From: Devosia limi DSM 17137
GTDB lineage: Bacteria; Pseudomonadota; Alphaproteobacteria; Rhizobiales; Devosiaceae
Assembly (NCBI RefSeq): GCF_900128975.1
Contig: NZ_FQVC01000004.1
Coordinates: forward strand, 270,700 to 334,699
Reading direction: 5' to 3'
Length of the DNA: 64,000 bases
Shown here: piece by piece, positions 15,951 to 23,842 of the stretch
Numbering within the stretch: the first letter of the stretch is position 1
Layout: every line of letters starts with the position of its first letter
Program-made: the position numbers and the translations under genes
Notes under the pieces: model-generated
The model's input: only the letters and a program-made list of their open reading frames with translations
Database searches by the model: none
Told to the model about the DNA's origin: nothing

Positions 15951-17074
15951 CACAGCACCTCGATTTCTGCCTGAAGGGCGCCCGTAGCCTTGATGGCCTG
16001 CAGGATGGCGATCAGGTCGCGCGGGGAGATGCCCAGAGCATTGAGGCCATCGACCAGTTGCTGCAGCGTCACCGATTCCTCCACCACGGCGAGCGCAGTA
16101 TCGCGCTGGGTCACGTCGAGTGTGGTATTGGGCTCGACTGCGGTGACGCCGCGGCTGAACGGGGCCGGCTGCACGACGGTGGGGTTCTCGGCAATGGTCA
16201 CGGTCAGGTTGGATTGTGCAACGGCGACCGAGGAGACGCGCACGTCCTTGCCCATGACGATGATGCCGGAATTCTCGTCGATGACGATCTTTGCTGTCTG
16301 ATCGGTCTGGACGATCAGCTGTTCGATATCGGTCAGCAGGTCGACAATATTGCCATTGAAGCCACGGGGCAGGGTGAGGCGCACGGTGGCCGGGTCTTCC
16401 GGTGTCGCAGTAGGGGTGCCGATGAAGTCATTGATGGAGAGCGCGATGCGGCGGGCGGTGGTCAGGTCCGGGTTGCGCAGGGCCAGGCGAAGCGAAGTCT
16501 GGGCGCCGAGGTGAAACTCGATCTCGCGCTCGATCAGCGCGCCCGAGGAAATGCGGCCGGTCGTGGGGACGCCGGAAATGACGGTGGCGGCATCACCCGA
16601 GGCCTTGAAGCCATTGATACTGACCGGGCCCTGGGCGATGGCATAGACCTCGCCATCGGCTCCGAGCAGCGGAGTGACCAGCAGCGTGCCGCCCTGCAGG
16701 CTGCCCGAATCCCCGAGTGCGGCGACCGAAACGTCCATCCGCGAGCCCTGGGTGGAGAAGGCGGGCAGGTTGGCGGTGACCATGACGGCGGCGACATTGG
16801 CCGTGCGGACATTCTCACCGGCGGTATTGACGCCCAGCCGTTCGAGCATGGATTGCAGAGATTGCTTGGTGAACGGGGAATTGTTGAGGCTGTCGCCGGT
16901 GCCGTTAAGCCCGACCACCAGGCCATAGCCGACCAGCTGGTTGTCGCGGACGCCTTCGATGTCGACGATATCCTTGATGCGCGCCGTCGCTGCATTGGCT
17001 GTCGTTGCCGGTGCCAGGATCATTGCGGTGCCGATCAGCCCCGCCATCAGGATTCGCCAGATTGAAATGCGCAT
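15950..17074 (-). CDS. flgI: Flagellar P-ring protein FlgI
   Basis: The roughly 374-residue protein forms the periplasmic P-ring around the rod. A signal peptide (hydrophobic core ILMAGLIGTAMILAPA, cleavage after ANA) is followed by the family hallmarks ARIKDIVDIEGVRDNQLVGYGLVVGLNGTGD and the C-terminal VTLQQLVDGLNALGISPRDL. I chose ATG 17074 because it has GGGG at 6-nt spacing and leaves a ~45-nt leader after the sigma-54 promoter; in-frame ATGs at 17080 and 17107 are alternatives. It heads the operon with the rod-binding and FlbY-like genes and is divergent from fliX. Confidence 0.93.
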   Translation of the reverse strand: MRISIWRILMAGLIGTAMILAPATTANAATARIKDIVDIEGVRDNQLVGYGLVVGLNGTGDSLNNSPFTKQSLQSMLERLGVNTAGENVRTANVAAVMVTANLPAFSTQGSRMDVSVAALGDSGSLQGGTLLVTPLLGADGEVYAIAQGPVSINGFKASGDAATVISGVPTTGRISSGALIEREIEFHLGAQTSLRLALRNPDLTTARRIALSINDFIGTPTATPEDPATVRLTLPRGFNGNIVDLLTDIEQLIVQTDQTAKIVIDENSGIIVMGKDVRVSSVAVAQSNLTVTIAENPTVVQPAPFSRGVTAVEPNTTLDVTQRDTALAVVEESVTLQQLVDGLNALGISPRDLIAILQAIKATGALQAEIEVL

Positions 17075-17130
17075 CGTCATCCCCGTTACTGGCCGCGCCA
17101 TCCCCATGGTGCAGCCGTCGGGTGTTGCAT

Positions 17131-17146
17131 TGCGAAAATCGTGCCA
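17131..17146 (-). promoter_or_regulatory. Sigma-54 promoter of flgI
   Basis: On the minus strand TGGCACGATTTTCGCA gives GG-N10-GC, a very good -24/-12 match. The predicted start is near 17120. Confidence 0.75.
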
Positions 17147-17243
17147 GATGCGATTGCCGTCGGTTAAGACATTGAAAATAAGTGATTAATTTTGGCGTCT
17201 GGACGGCTTCGGTGGTGTCCTCTGCGCTGGGGATGGGGTGGGT

Positions 17244-17301
17244 GAGCAATTCTTGCCGGGCTCGTTAAGGTCCTGTTAACTGGTGGCGGCAGATTTTGCC
17301 G
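17244..17301. promoter_or_regulatory. CtrA box flanked by two ftr-like palindromes (flgI/fliX)
   Basis: A perfect CtrA-type box, TTAA-GGTCCTG-TTAA at 17265-17279, is flanked by two CGGCA-N5-TGCCG-type sites: 17244-17258 (GAGCA, ATTCT, TGCCG) and 17287-17301 (CGGCA, GATTT, TGCCG). The box is placed to drive fliX. The palindromes are also 100-160 bp upstream of the flgI sigma-54 promoter, so one element could both repress fliX and activate flgI. Confidence 0.6.
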
Positions 17302-17333
17302 GTATCGCCGCCCATGATTTGAGTCTCATCGCC

Positions 17334-17753
17334 TTGCGCATCGACAGCACCAAAAGCACAAATGCAGTGAACGGCCGCAGCAATGCGGGCCGGACAGGCA
17401 ACGGTGCAGCTTTCCAGCCGATTGGTGGCGAGACACCCGCGCGGGTTGCCGGCACGGCGCCGATGACGGCTCCCGCAGAACTGAGTTCGCTCCTGGCGCT
17501 GCAGGGTGTCGAGGATCCGCTGCAGGGCCGCAAGAAGCGGGCCGTCGCCCGTGGGACCGATCTGCTGGATAGCCTGGATGACGTGAAGGCGGACCTGCTG
17601 GTGGGCCGGGTGAGCGAAGACCGACTCAGCCAGCTGATGAGCCTGCTTTCGGAGGCGCGCGAGCAGTCGATGCCCGGGCTGGATGCTTTGCTCGATGACA
17701 TCGAGCTGCGGGTGCGGGTAGAACTCGCCAAGTTCGGCCGCTATCCCGCCTGA
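17334..17753 (+). CDS. fliX: Flagellar assembly regulator FliX
   Basis: The 139-residue protein matches FliX, the trans-acting factor that in Caulobacter couples basal-body assembly to FlbD activity at sigma-54 flagellar promoters. A disordered Ser/Asn/Gly N-terminus is followed by the conserved helical core LLALQGVEDPLQGRKKRAVARG, then LLDSLDDVKADLLVG and the C-terminal IELRVRVELAKFGR. I prefer the TTG at 17334 (LRIDSTK) because the alternative GTG at 17283 lies directly after the CtrA box, where no transcript would yet have started. It is divergent from flgI, as in Caulobacter. Confidence 0.88.
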   Translation: MRIDSTKSTNAVNGRSNAGRTGNGAAFQPIGGETPARVAGTAPMTAPAELSSLLALQGVEDPLQGRKKRAVARGTDLLDSLDDVKADLLVGRVSEDRLSQLMSLLSEAREQSMPGLDALLDDIELRVRVELAKFGRYPA

Positions 17754-17911
17754 TAATTCTCGTTTTTTGCCAAGACGTTAGCGCTCCATAGATTGAAGAT
17801 GGGGCTGTCGTCACTTTCACATGTTCATCGTGCATGCTTTGCGCGCTTGCCCATGGAGTTGTGCGCGCATATATAGGCCGCCTTAGGGGTGCATTGGAGT
17901 TGAGTCTGCTA

Positions 17912-18331
17912 ATGTCTTCGGTAGTTGACCTTGTTGAATATCGGCCCAGTGACGACGAGCCGTTTATGAATCCGCGCCAGCGCGAATATTTCAGATCCAA
18001 GCTAAATGCCTGGAAGGACGATATTCTCCGCGAAAGCCGTGAAACCCTCGAAAATCTGCAGGAAGAAAGCCAAAATCATCCAGATATGGCTGATCGGGCG
18101 TCATCGGAAAGTGATCGCTCGCTGGAACTGCGCACGCGTGACCGGCAGCGTAAGTTGATCTCCAAGATCGATGCTGCCATCAAGCGTATCGAGGACGGGA
18201 CTTACGGCTTCTGCGAAGAAACTGGCGATCCGATCGGGATTGCCCGTCTCGATGCCCGCCCGATTGCAACCCTGAGCCTTGAGGCCCAGGAAATGCATGA
18301 ACGGCGCGAGAAGGTGTATCGCGACGAATAG
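17912..18331 (+). CDS. dksA: DksA-family RNA polymerase-binding regulator
   Basis: The 139-residue protein has the DksA coiled-coil (residues about 25-95, with the acidic ADRASSESDRS tip region) and a C-terminal globular finger. Only one of the four zinc cysteines remains: Cys101 in GFCEETGDP, with Thr104, Ser122 and Ala125 at the other three places. This is a one-cysteine type known in other alphaproteobacteria. DksA enters the RNA polymerase secondary channel and works with ppGpp. The ATG at 17912 is preferred over the in-frame TTG-type start at 17834. It lies beside fliX, as in Caulobacter, and ends before a terminator. Confidence 0.9.
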   Translation: MSSVVDLVEYRPSDDEPFMNPRQREYFRSKLNAWKDDILRESRETLENLQEESQNHPDMADRASSESDRSLELRTRDRQRKLISKIDAAIKRIEDGTYGFCEETGDPIGIARLDARPIATLSLEAQEMHERREKVYRDE

Positions 18332-18402
18332 AGGCATTTCGCTGTAGCGGCGAGGAGTGCTACCGCTGCAGGGAATTGGCTTCTTTCGCTCAGGAAAATT
18401 GC

Positions 18403-18432
18403 AAGGGTCCGCAGTCATGCGGGCCCTTTTTC
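18403..18432 (+). terminator. Terminator downstream of dksA
   Basis: A stem of 9 pairs (GGGTCCGCA/TGCGGGCCC, one G-U) with a GTCA loop is followed by TTTTT. Confidence 0.8.
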
Positions 18433-18584
18433 GTTCCGGCAAAGGCCGATAGCGCGCATGCTGCATCACCGCATCGGTGGCGCAGGGTGAAACGCCATGC
18501 CTAGTTTCTGGACGTGGTGCCATTACCCGGGGCAGCGAGACAGGCTAGGTTTGGCGATCGAGGACTGGCTTTGGAGCGACCAAG

Positions 18585-19058
18585 ATGCGCAAGACGTTCG
18601 CTGGGTTTATGAGTGCCCTGTTCATGCTGATCGGCCTGCTATCCGGCCCGGTCATGGCGCAGGAACCGTTTGTGCTGGTGCCTGACCAGCCGGGTGGTGG
18701 TGGCGTGGCGGTCAATGGCTGCTTCCGGGCCGATCGGGACCTGTTCGGACCCTATCGGCTGACTTTCTGCCTGGAGCGGCGCGGCACCTACCAGATCCGT
18801 GGTGGCGGGGTGCGTTGCGACGGGCGTCTGGATTTCGACGTTCGTCGGCGTGACATCTTCATCGACCTGCACCGGACGTCCTGTGGCAATGGCGTTGCCT
18901 GGGAGGCTGCAGCGATTGATTGCAGCCCAATCGGTGGTGTCGGCGTTGGTGGACGGGTGATCGTGCCGGATGTGCCGGTGCTGTCGAGCCTGCGTTGTAC
19001 CTATCATCCGACAGTGCGTGGCGTCAGTTCGCGGACTTTCAACGCGCACCGCATCTAG
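18585..19058 (+). CDS. Small secreted protein with PFVLVPD motif, unknown function
   Basis: The 157-residue protein has a clear signal peptide with cleavage after VMAQ or VMA. The mature protein begins with EPFVLVPDQPGGGG and continues as a cysteine-containing beta-rich domain (six Cys) with paired GGGVRCDGRLDF and HRTSCGNG segments. I do not recognise the domain. The mature N-terminus is nearly identical to that of the next gene, although the rest differs, so the two may share a sorting or interaction tag. They are 34 bp apart on the same strand and probably cotranscribed. Confidence 0.7.
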   Translation: MRKTFAGFMSALFMLIGLLSGPVMAQEPFVLVPDQPGGGGVAVNGCFRADRDLFGPYRLTFCLERRGTYQIRGGGVRCDGRLDFDVRRRDIFIDLHRTSCGNGVAWEAAAIDCSPIGGVGVGGRVIVPDVPVLSSLRCTYHPTVRGVSSRTFNAHRI

Positions 19059-19092
19059 GCGTGCCCAGTAACCTGCTGCCAAGGAGAACACC

Positions 19093-19719
19093 ATGAATGC
19101 ATCCAAGATCGTCCGCAGCCTGATTGCCGCCGTGGTTCTGGCACTGGGGGCCGCGAGCGTGCCTGCGGCGCTGGCGCAGCAACCGTTCGTGCTGGTGCCC
19201 GATGGCCCTGGCGGGGGCTCGGCGAACCGCGCCGTGGCGACGACCAACCTGAACGTGCGCAGCGGCCCGGGGCCCAACAATCCTGTGGTCCATGTCCTGC
19301 AGCGTGGCGAGGAAGTCGATGTCCTGCGGTGTTCCAATGGCTGGTGCCTGGTGGAAAGCCGCGGGCCAACCGGCTGGGCAGCCCGCAATTATCTGCGCGA
19401 TATCATTCAGACGGGTCCAGGACCGCGTCCGCCCGTGGTGCAGCCGCCGGTCATTCGTCCGCCCGTCAGTCAGAGCAATGTCTGCTTCTTCGACCAGCCC
19501 AATTTCCGCGGCCGCAGTTTCTGTGCCTGGCCGGGCGACAGCGAAGCGCGCCTGGGGTCATGGGGTGATCGCATTATGTCGGTGGAGGTCAATGGCCGTG
19601 CTGCAGTCGACATCTGTGCATCGCGCAATTTCCGCAATTGCACTTTCTTCGACCGTGACGTGCCAGTGCTGAACCGCATGTTGCAGAACAATGTCGGCTC
19701 CTATCGCGTGCTCCGCTAA
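19093..19719 (+). CDS. Secreted SH3b plus beta/gamma-crystallin-like protein
   Basis: The 208-residue protein has a signal peptide ending ALAQ, the same PFVLVPD-x-PGGG mature start as its neighbour, then a bacterial SH3 domain (about residues 45-105, with TTNLNVRSGPGPNNPVV and WCLV). A proline-rich linker follows. The C-terminal half, about residues 128-208, has the CFFDQPNFRGRSFCAWPGD pattern of a peptidase-inhibitor I36/beta-gamma-crystallin fold. SH3b domains usually bind cell-wall peptides, and crystallin-type folds often bind calcium. A periplasmic or surface role is inferred. Confidence 0.8.
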   Translation: MNASKIVRSLIAAVVLALGAASVPAALAQQPFVLVPDGPGGGSANRAVATTNLNVRSGPGPNNPVVHVLQRGEEVDVLRCSNGWCLVESRGPTGWAARNYLRDIIQTGPGPRPPVVQPPVIRPPVSQSNVCFFDQPNFRGRSFCAWPGDSEARLGSWGDRIMSVEVNGRAAVDICASRNFRNCTFFDRDVPVLNRMLQNNVGSYRVLR

Positions 19720-19724
19720 GCTCT

Positions 19725-19750
19725 GAGCGAGCACCGCGCGGTGCTCGCTC
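19725..19750. terminator. Perfect 26-bp palindrome after the SH3b gene
   Basis: GAGCGAGCACCGC is followed immediately by its exact reverse complement. It begins a few bases after the stop codon and can form a strong hairpin, but no T-run follows, so termination is likely only partial. Confidence 0.5.
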
Positions 19751-19846
19751 AATCTCACTCTTCGAGAGCTCTCGACCTCTGGCTATTCCCGGAGGACCGG
19801 CGCTAATTCTACCTATTGGCCTTCCCGCAAGGATGCATCTCGGCGG

Positions 19847-21436
19847 TCACAGGGCTCCGAGCCGAATTTCTCGCGTGAGGCCAATATTTTGGAGAAACGC
19901 CTTGTCGTGGCTAACCACCAATAGCGCCCCGTCATAGGCCTGCAGTCCCGCCTCGACTGCCTGGATAGCCCCGATATCGAGATGGTTGGTCGGCTCGTCG
20001 AGGATCAGCAGGTCGGGCGGCGCAGACCCGCCAATGGTCGAGGCCAGTCCTGCCCGCAACATTTCCCCGCCGCTCAGGCTCCCTACCACTTGCAGCGCCG
20101 CATCGGCGCGGAACATGAAGCGGGCGAGGGCGGCCCGGCAGGCATTCTCGTCATCGTCAGGATTAAGTGCCCGGAAATTGTCGCGAATGGTCAGGTGAGG
20201 ATCGAGCAGGCTGATAGTCTGGTCGAGCAGGGCAAAGCGCCCGTTGATCCGCACCGCGCCGGCAATGGGCGTCAGCTCCCCCGTCAGTAGCCGCAACAAG
20301 GTAGTCTTGCCTGCGCCATTGGGACCGGTGATCGCCACCCGTTCCGGCCCGATGATGGAAAAGCTCAGATTGCGGATGATCGGCTGGTCCGGCACTGGCC
20401 CGCCGGTCAGGCCATCAACCTGCAGCACCGTTCGTCCGGCGGGCAGCTTCGTGCTGGCCAGCTTGACCGAAAGCGGCGTCAGCACTTCGACTTGCGCGCG
20501 GGCTTCGCCTGCCGCCTCCGCCGCTTCGGCTCGTTGCCGGCTGGCCAGGCGGGCGTTTTCGCCGCTGGTCTTTTCGGCATTGTCCTTGCGCGCATTGAGC
20601 AGGATCTTGGGCATGTCACCACGGTCGCGCTTGCGCTGTCCGGCGCCATCGCGGCGGGCCTGGCGCTCGACGGTCTGCTGTGCCTTGCGGTCGATCTCGC
20701 CCACTTTGCGCTCGGCGATGGCGAGGCCATGTTCGGCGGCGGCGAGTTCGAGGGCCTTGCGTTCGCTATAATGGTCCCAATTGCCGCCATAGGTCTTGGC
20801 GCCGAGCGTCGTCAGTTCGACGATAGCGTCCATTTCCCGTAACAGTTCACGATCATGGCTGACCACGATGGCGCCGCCGCGCCACTGGCGCAGCAAGCCG
20901 GCCACCGCGGCCCGGCCATCACTATCGAGATTGTTGGTCGGTTCATCGAGCAGGATCATGTCGGGCTGGTTGAGCAGCAATGCCGCCAGCGCCAGCCGTG
21001 TGCGTTGCCCGCCGCTAAAGCTCGATAGCGGGCGGTCAGGGGGCGATTGCGGCAGGTCGAGCTGATCCAGCGCTGCTTCGATGCGCGAGGGCAGGGTCCA
21101 ATCGGCCTCGCCGGCGTCATCGACGCTGCCGATACCGGCTGCAAGCCGATCAAGTCGCGCCAGGCCATCGGCAACGCCAAGCAGGTCGGCCAAGGTTTGA
21201 TTGTCGTCCACCTGCACCGACTGGCTGAGCACGCCGAGCGTGCCGCCAAATGTGATGCTGCCTTCAAGCGGCTGCAACTCACCGGCGATCAGGCGCAGCA
21301 GGGTGGATTTACCCGTGCCATTGCGGCCGATCAGGCCAGTGCGGTTGGGACCGAAAGCAAGGTCGAGGCCGCTGAACAGGGGGGCATTGTCAGGGGTGCG
21401 ATAGGTGAGATTTTGGAGTGTAACCGAAACAGGCAT
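19847..21436 (-). CDS. ABC-F family ATP-binding protein
   Basis: The 529-residue protein has two ABC ATPase domains in one chain and no membrane segments, the ABC-F layout. Walker A motifs are GRNGTGKST near residue 38 and GPNGAGKTT in the second half. Signature motifs are SFSGGQRTRLALA and SLSGGEMLRAGLAS, each followed by an ILDEPTN(N/H)LD Walker B. ABC-F proteins bind the ribosomal E site and relieve stalling or displace antibiotics; the subgroup cannot be fixed. Arg/Lys-rich coiled segments lie in the interdomain linker. A strong promoter with an overlapping palindrome and a short leader ORF lie upstream. Confidence 0.9.
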   Translation of the reverse strand: MPVSVTLQNLTYRTPDNAPLFSGLDLAFGPNRTGLIGRNGTGKSTLLRLIAGELQPLEGSITFGGTLGVLSQSVQVDDNQTLADLLGVADGLARLDRLAAGIGSVDDAGEADWTLPSRIEAALDQLDLPQSPPDRPLSSFSGGQRTRLALAALLLNQPDMILLDEPTNNLDSDGRAAVAGLLRQWRGGAIVVSHDRELLREMDAIVELTTLGAKTYGGNWDHYSERKALELAAAEHGLAIAERKVGEIDRKAQQTVERQARRDGAGQRKRDRGDMPKILLNARKDNAEKTSGENARLASRQRAEAAEAAGEARAQVEVLTPLSVKLASTKLPAGRTVLQVDGLTGGPVPDQPIIRNLSFSIIGPERVAITGPNGAGKTTLLRLLTGELTPIAGAVRINGRFALLDQTISLLDPHLTIRDNFRALNPDDDENACRAALARFMFRADAALQVVGSLSGGEMLRAGLASTIGGSAPPDLLILDEPTNHLDIGAIQAVEAGLQAYDGALLVVSHDKAFLQNIGLTREIRLGAL

Positions 21437-21491
21437 GGGCGGATTCCAGATGGGCGATGCGGGTGAGGCCGTCGATCATCGAGAGTTCCAT
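21390..21491 (-). CDS. Possible leader ORF overlapping the ABC-F start
   Basis: A 33-codon frame begins at the first ATG downstream of the predicted ABC-F promoter, with AGGACGG a few bases upstream, and ends inside the ABC-F coding region after passing its start codon at 21436. Its peptide starts MELSMIDGLTRIAHLES. Translation of such leaders can control downstream ABC-F genes through ribosome stalling, but this is inference from layout, and it may simply be a chance frame. Confidence 0.3.
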   Translation of the reverse strand: MELSMIDGLTRIAHLESAHACFGYTPKSHLSHP

Positions 21492-21525
21492 TGGGTACCG
21501 TCCTGCTGGTGCTGCGGATGCGCCA

Positions 21526-21553
21526 TACATAGTGGCCAACACTATTGTGTCAA
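21526..21553 (-). promoter_or_regulatory. ABC-F promoter with overlapping operator palindrome
   Basis: On the minus strand TTGACA, a 16-bp spacer and TATGTA form a strong sigma-70-type promoter. A 17-bp inverted repeat, ATAGTG-N5-CACTAT (21529-21545), fills the spacer and runs into the -10, so a bound repressor would block polymerase. No regulator gene is adjacent. Confidence 0.6.
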
Positions 21554-21719
21554 GTTTTGCTGATCGCGGGAATGTTATCCGCAAGGGGCTTTTGCCCGGC
21601 CGCTGTGGCCTGTGGGCGCTTTTCGTCCAAAATAGGACGCGCTAGGTCAGCAGTAATTAGGAAAGTGTTTGCTGCTTTCCGATACGTTCTAGTCACCTTA
21701 ACAGACGGACTGCCCCAAA

Positions 21720-22418
21720 GTGTTTGATCAAGTTTCGCGCCGCGGTTTTTTGGCGCTCGTTCCGTTTGCCCTTGCTGCCTGCACGTCCAGCCGGACGATG
21801 CCGGGCTCGGGTGTTGCAGCGACCCCCTATGTCGATCCGATGTACCGCCAGATCTATGGCGATCTGCCGAATGAAACCTATCCGATTCCGGCGATCAACC
21901 CCGCGCTGATCAAGCCGGAGCTGTTGCGCCAGGTGGTGCCGTACCAGACTGCTGAAACCGCTGGTACCATCGTCGTCGATCCGGGTGCCAAGTTCCTGTA
22001 CCTGGTACGGGGCGACGGCCAGGCCATGCGCTATGGTGTTGGCGTCGGCCGTGCCGGCTACGATTACACCGGTAATGCCACGGTCGGTCGCAAAGCACCC
22101 TGGCCGCGTTGGACGCCGACGCCGACGATGATCCGCGAAGATCCCGAGAAGAACGGCCCCTGGGCCAAGGGCATGGAGCCGGGGCTGGGCAACCCGCTCG
22201 GGGCGCGGGCGCTGTATCTCTACAATAATGGCCGCGATACGCTCTATCGCATCCATGGCACCAATGATCCGCACTCGATCGGTCTGTCACTTTCGAGCGG
22301 CTGCGTGCGTCTGTTCAATCACGACATCATCGATCTCTATGGGCGCGTCACCGTGGGCTCGAAAGTTGTGGTGCTCAATACCGGCATTCCGGCGCCGAAC
22401 GGCCTCGGCTATATCTGA
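21720..22418 (+). CDS. L,D-transpeptidase (YkuD family), Tat lipoprotein
   Basis: The 232-residue enzyme starts at GTG and has SRRGF followed by a hydrophobic stretch and an LAAC lipobox (Cys21), so it is probably exported by Tat and lipidated. The YkuD catalytic domain spans about residues 80-220. The His-x-Asn region HGTNDP (His179) and SSGCVRL (nucleophile Cys195) match the L,D-transpeptidase signature. These enzymes make 3-3 peptidoglycan crosslinks or attach proteins to the wall; which one applies is not visible. It is transcribed alone and ends at a strong terminator. Confidence 0.9.
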   Translation: MFDQVSRRGFLALVPFALAACTSSRTMPGSGVAATPYVDPMYRQIYGDLPNETYPIPAINPALIKPELLRQVVPYQTAETAGTIVVDPGAKFLYLVRGDGQAMRYGVGVGRAGYDYTGNATVGRKAPWPRWTPTPTMIREDPEKNGPWAKGMEPGLGNPLGARALYLYNNGRDTLYRIHGTNDPHSIGLSLSSGCVRLFNHDIIDLYGRVTVGSKVVVLNTGIPAPNGLGYI

Positions 22419-22426
22419 TGCAATAG

Positions 22427-22456
22427 AAACGGGGCCTTCGGGCCCCGTTTGTTTTT
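22427..22456 (+). terminator. Terminator of the L,D-transpeptidase gene
   Basis: The stem ACGGGGCC/GGCCCCGT with a TTCG loop is followed by a T-rich tail. Confidence 0.9.
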
Positions 22457-22557
22457 GGGTGATTGTTTGGCGTGGGCTTTTGGCCTTTGGTGATGGCTGC
22501 GCCTCCCGCTGGACCCGCTAACACGACTTCACCCGATAAGCCCCAATCCCTCCCGAC

Positions 22558-22639
22558 CGTCATCACCCGGCTTGTCCGGGTAATCCATCTTTGTGCGTGT
22601 GCGGAAGCGTGGACCACCCGGACAAGCCGGGTGGTGACG
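22558..22639. repeat. Dispersed bipartite palindrome, copy 2
   Basis: Same two-hairpin structure as copy 1, with cores CCCGGCTTGTCCGGG and CCCGGACAAGCCGGG. It occupies most of the 22457-22763 gap between the convergent transpeptidase and curlin genes; I see nothing else coding in that gap. Confidence 0.85.
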
Positions 22640-22763
22640 CGGTGGGTGGGAGGCTTGGGCTCGGCTCTGAGGCCCAGCATGCCGGCTGGCGTAGTGCGGT
22701 CGATGGGCGAGGTGTCGTTGGTAGCGGTGGTCGCCCGAGACACCGCTGCCCCAGTCAAAAAAC

Positions 22764-23183
22764 CTAAAATCCAAACACCGTGGTGACGCTCGACTGGCCA
22801 TTGCCGTTCTGGTCGCATTGGGCGTTGGTGTTCTGGCCAAACTGGAACAGGCCACAATTGTTGTTGTTGCCGTTCTGCTGGATGCTGCCTTCGTGGCCAT
22901 TGCCCTCCTGCATGATCAGGCCGTGATTGCCCGAGCCGTTCTGGCCGATGCCGGCGGCATTGCCGAAGCCGTTCTGGCTGATATTGCCGCCGTTGGCGGA
23001 CATGCCCTGGAACAGCGAGAACAGCTGCAGTCCGGTGCCCAAGGCCTGGGCTTCGTCGGGATCGGTGGGGGTGTAGCTCAGCGAGACCTGGCCGCCGGCA
23101 TAGGCGGGGGCTGTGAGGGCAATGGCGCCCATGGTCACGGCAAGCAGGCTGGCAAGGGCGGTCTTTACGATCTTGGTGGTCAT
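22764..23183 (-). CDS. Curlin-repeat protein (CsgA/CsgB-like)
   Basis: The 139-residue protein has a signal peptide ending APAYA and, after a short region, a run of curlin-type repeats with the Asn/Gln/Gly pattern (for example SQNGFGNAAGIGQNGSGN and IQQNGNNNN). These repeats build the cross-beta amyloid of curli fibres. The repeat region is short, and two cysteines in NCGLFQFGQNTNAQC are unusual for a curlin. A nucleator-like role is possible. It is the last gene of a three-gene minus-strand curli operon. The ATG at 23183 is chosen because the signal peptide starts there. Confidence 0.82.
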   Translation of the reverse strand: MTTKIVKTALASLLAVTMGAIALTAPAYAGGQVSLSYTPTDPDEAQALGTGLQLFSLFQGMSANGGNISQNGFGNAAGIGQNGSGNHGLIMQEGNGHEGSIQQNGNNNNCGLFQFGQNTNAQCDQNGNGQSSVTTVFGF

Positions 23184-23378
23184 GGCGTCTCTCCTGATTG
23201 GTTTGGCGTTGCGGTGCGCTGGTTGTGTTCCAGCCGATGACCCCAATATGGCGGGGCTGGACTGAACCCATCCGGAGCGGTGCATTCACTTTCCATTCAC
23301 GATTTTTCCGCCGTGCGCCGGGCATGGAAAAGGGGCTCCAGTCTCCCGGAACCCCCTCAGGCCGTTGATGTTTTCATG

Positions 23379-23768
23379 TCAGCGCAGGTCGTTGATATCC
23401 ATGTCGCAGGTTACCGCGACACCATTGGCCGTTATGGCGAGTTCGGCATCGTAATTGGCGCCGCTATTGAGCGTCATCTTGCCGAGCACGACCGGATCAT
23501 TGGCGGCGGCGGTGAAGGCACCGCCCTGACTGACCTGCGAACTGCCGCCGGGGCCCCTGGCCTGAACGCGGAATTGATAGGACCCGTCGACCGGCACGCT
23601 GGACAGCATCTTGCCCTCGATCGAGAGCATGCCGCTTTCGGTCTTTTCGGCGATGCCGCATTGCACGGGGCCGGCATTATTGGTGCCGGCAAAGCCGGTG
23701 GTGGCAGCGATGCCGACCAGAGCGAGGCCGAGCAGCGCGGGCATAACAAAGCGGTTTGTCTTGGTCAT
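23379..23768 (-). CDS. csgH: Curli chaperone CsgH
   Basis: The 129-residue protein has a signal peptide ending TGFAG and a small immunoglobulin-like beta domain (SIEGKMLSSVPVDGSYQFRVQARGP and a C-terminal CDMDINDLR). This matches CsgH, the alphaproteobacterial counterpart of CsgC that keeps curlin subunits from aggregating in the periplasm. Two cysteines (about residues 37 and 123) could form a disulfide. It lies between two curlin-repeat genes, which supports the assignment. The start is placed at the ATG that opens the signal peptide. Confidence 0.85.
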   Translation of the reverse strand: MTKTNRFVMPALLGLALVGIAATTGFAGTNNAGPVQCGIAEKTESGMLSIEGKMLSSVPVDGSYQFRVQARGPGGSSQVSQGGAFTAAANDPVVLGKMTLNSGANYDAELAITANGVAVTCDMDINDLR

Positions 23769-23842
23769 CTGATCATCTCCTGAATTGAGTGAGGCAGGCC
23801 GGAAGGGGCTGCCCTCCGGCCGGTTGCGGCTCACATTGGGGA

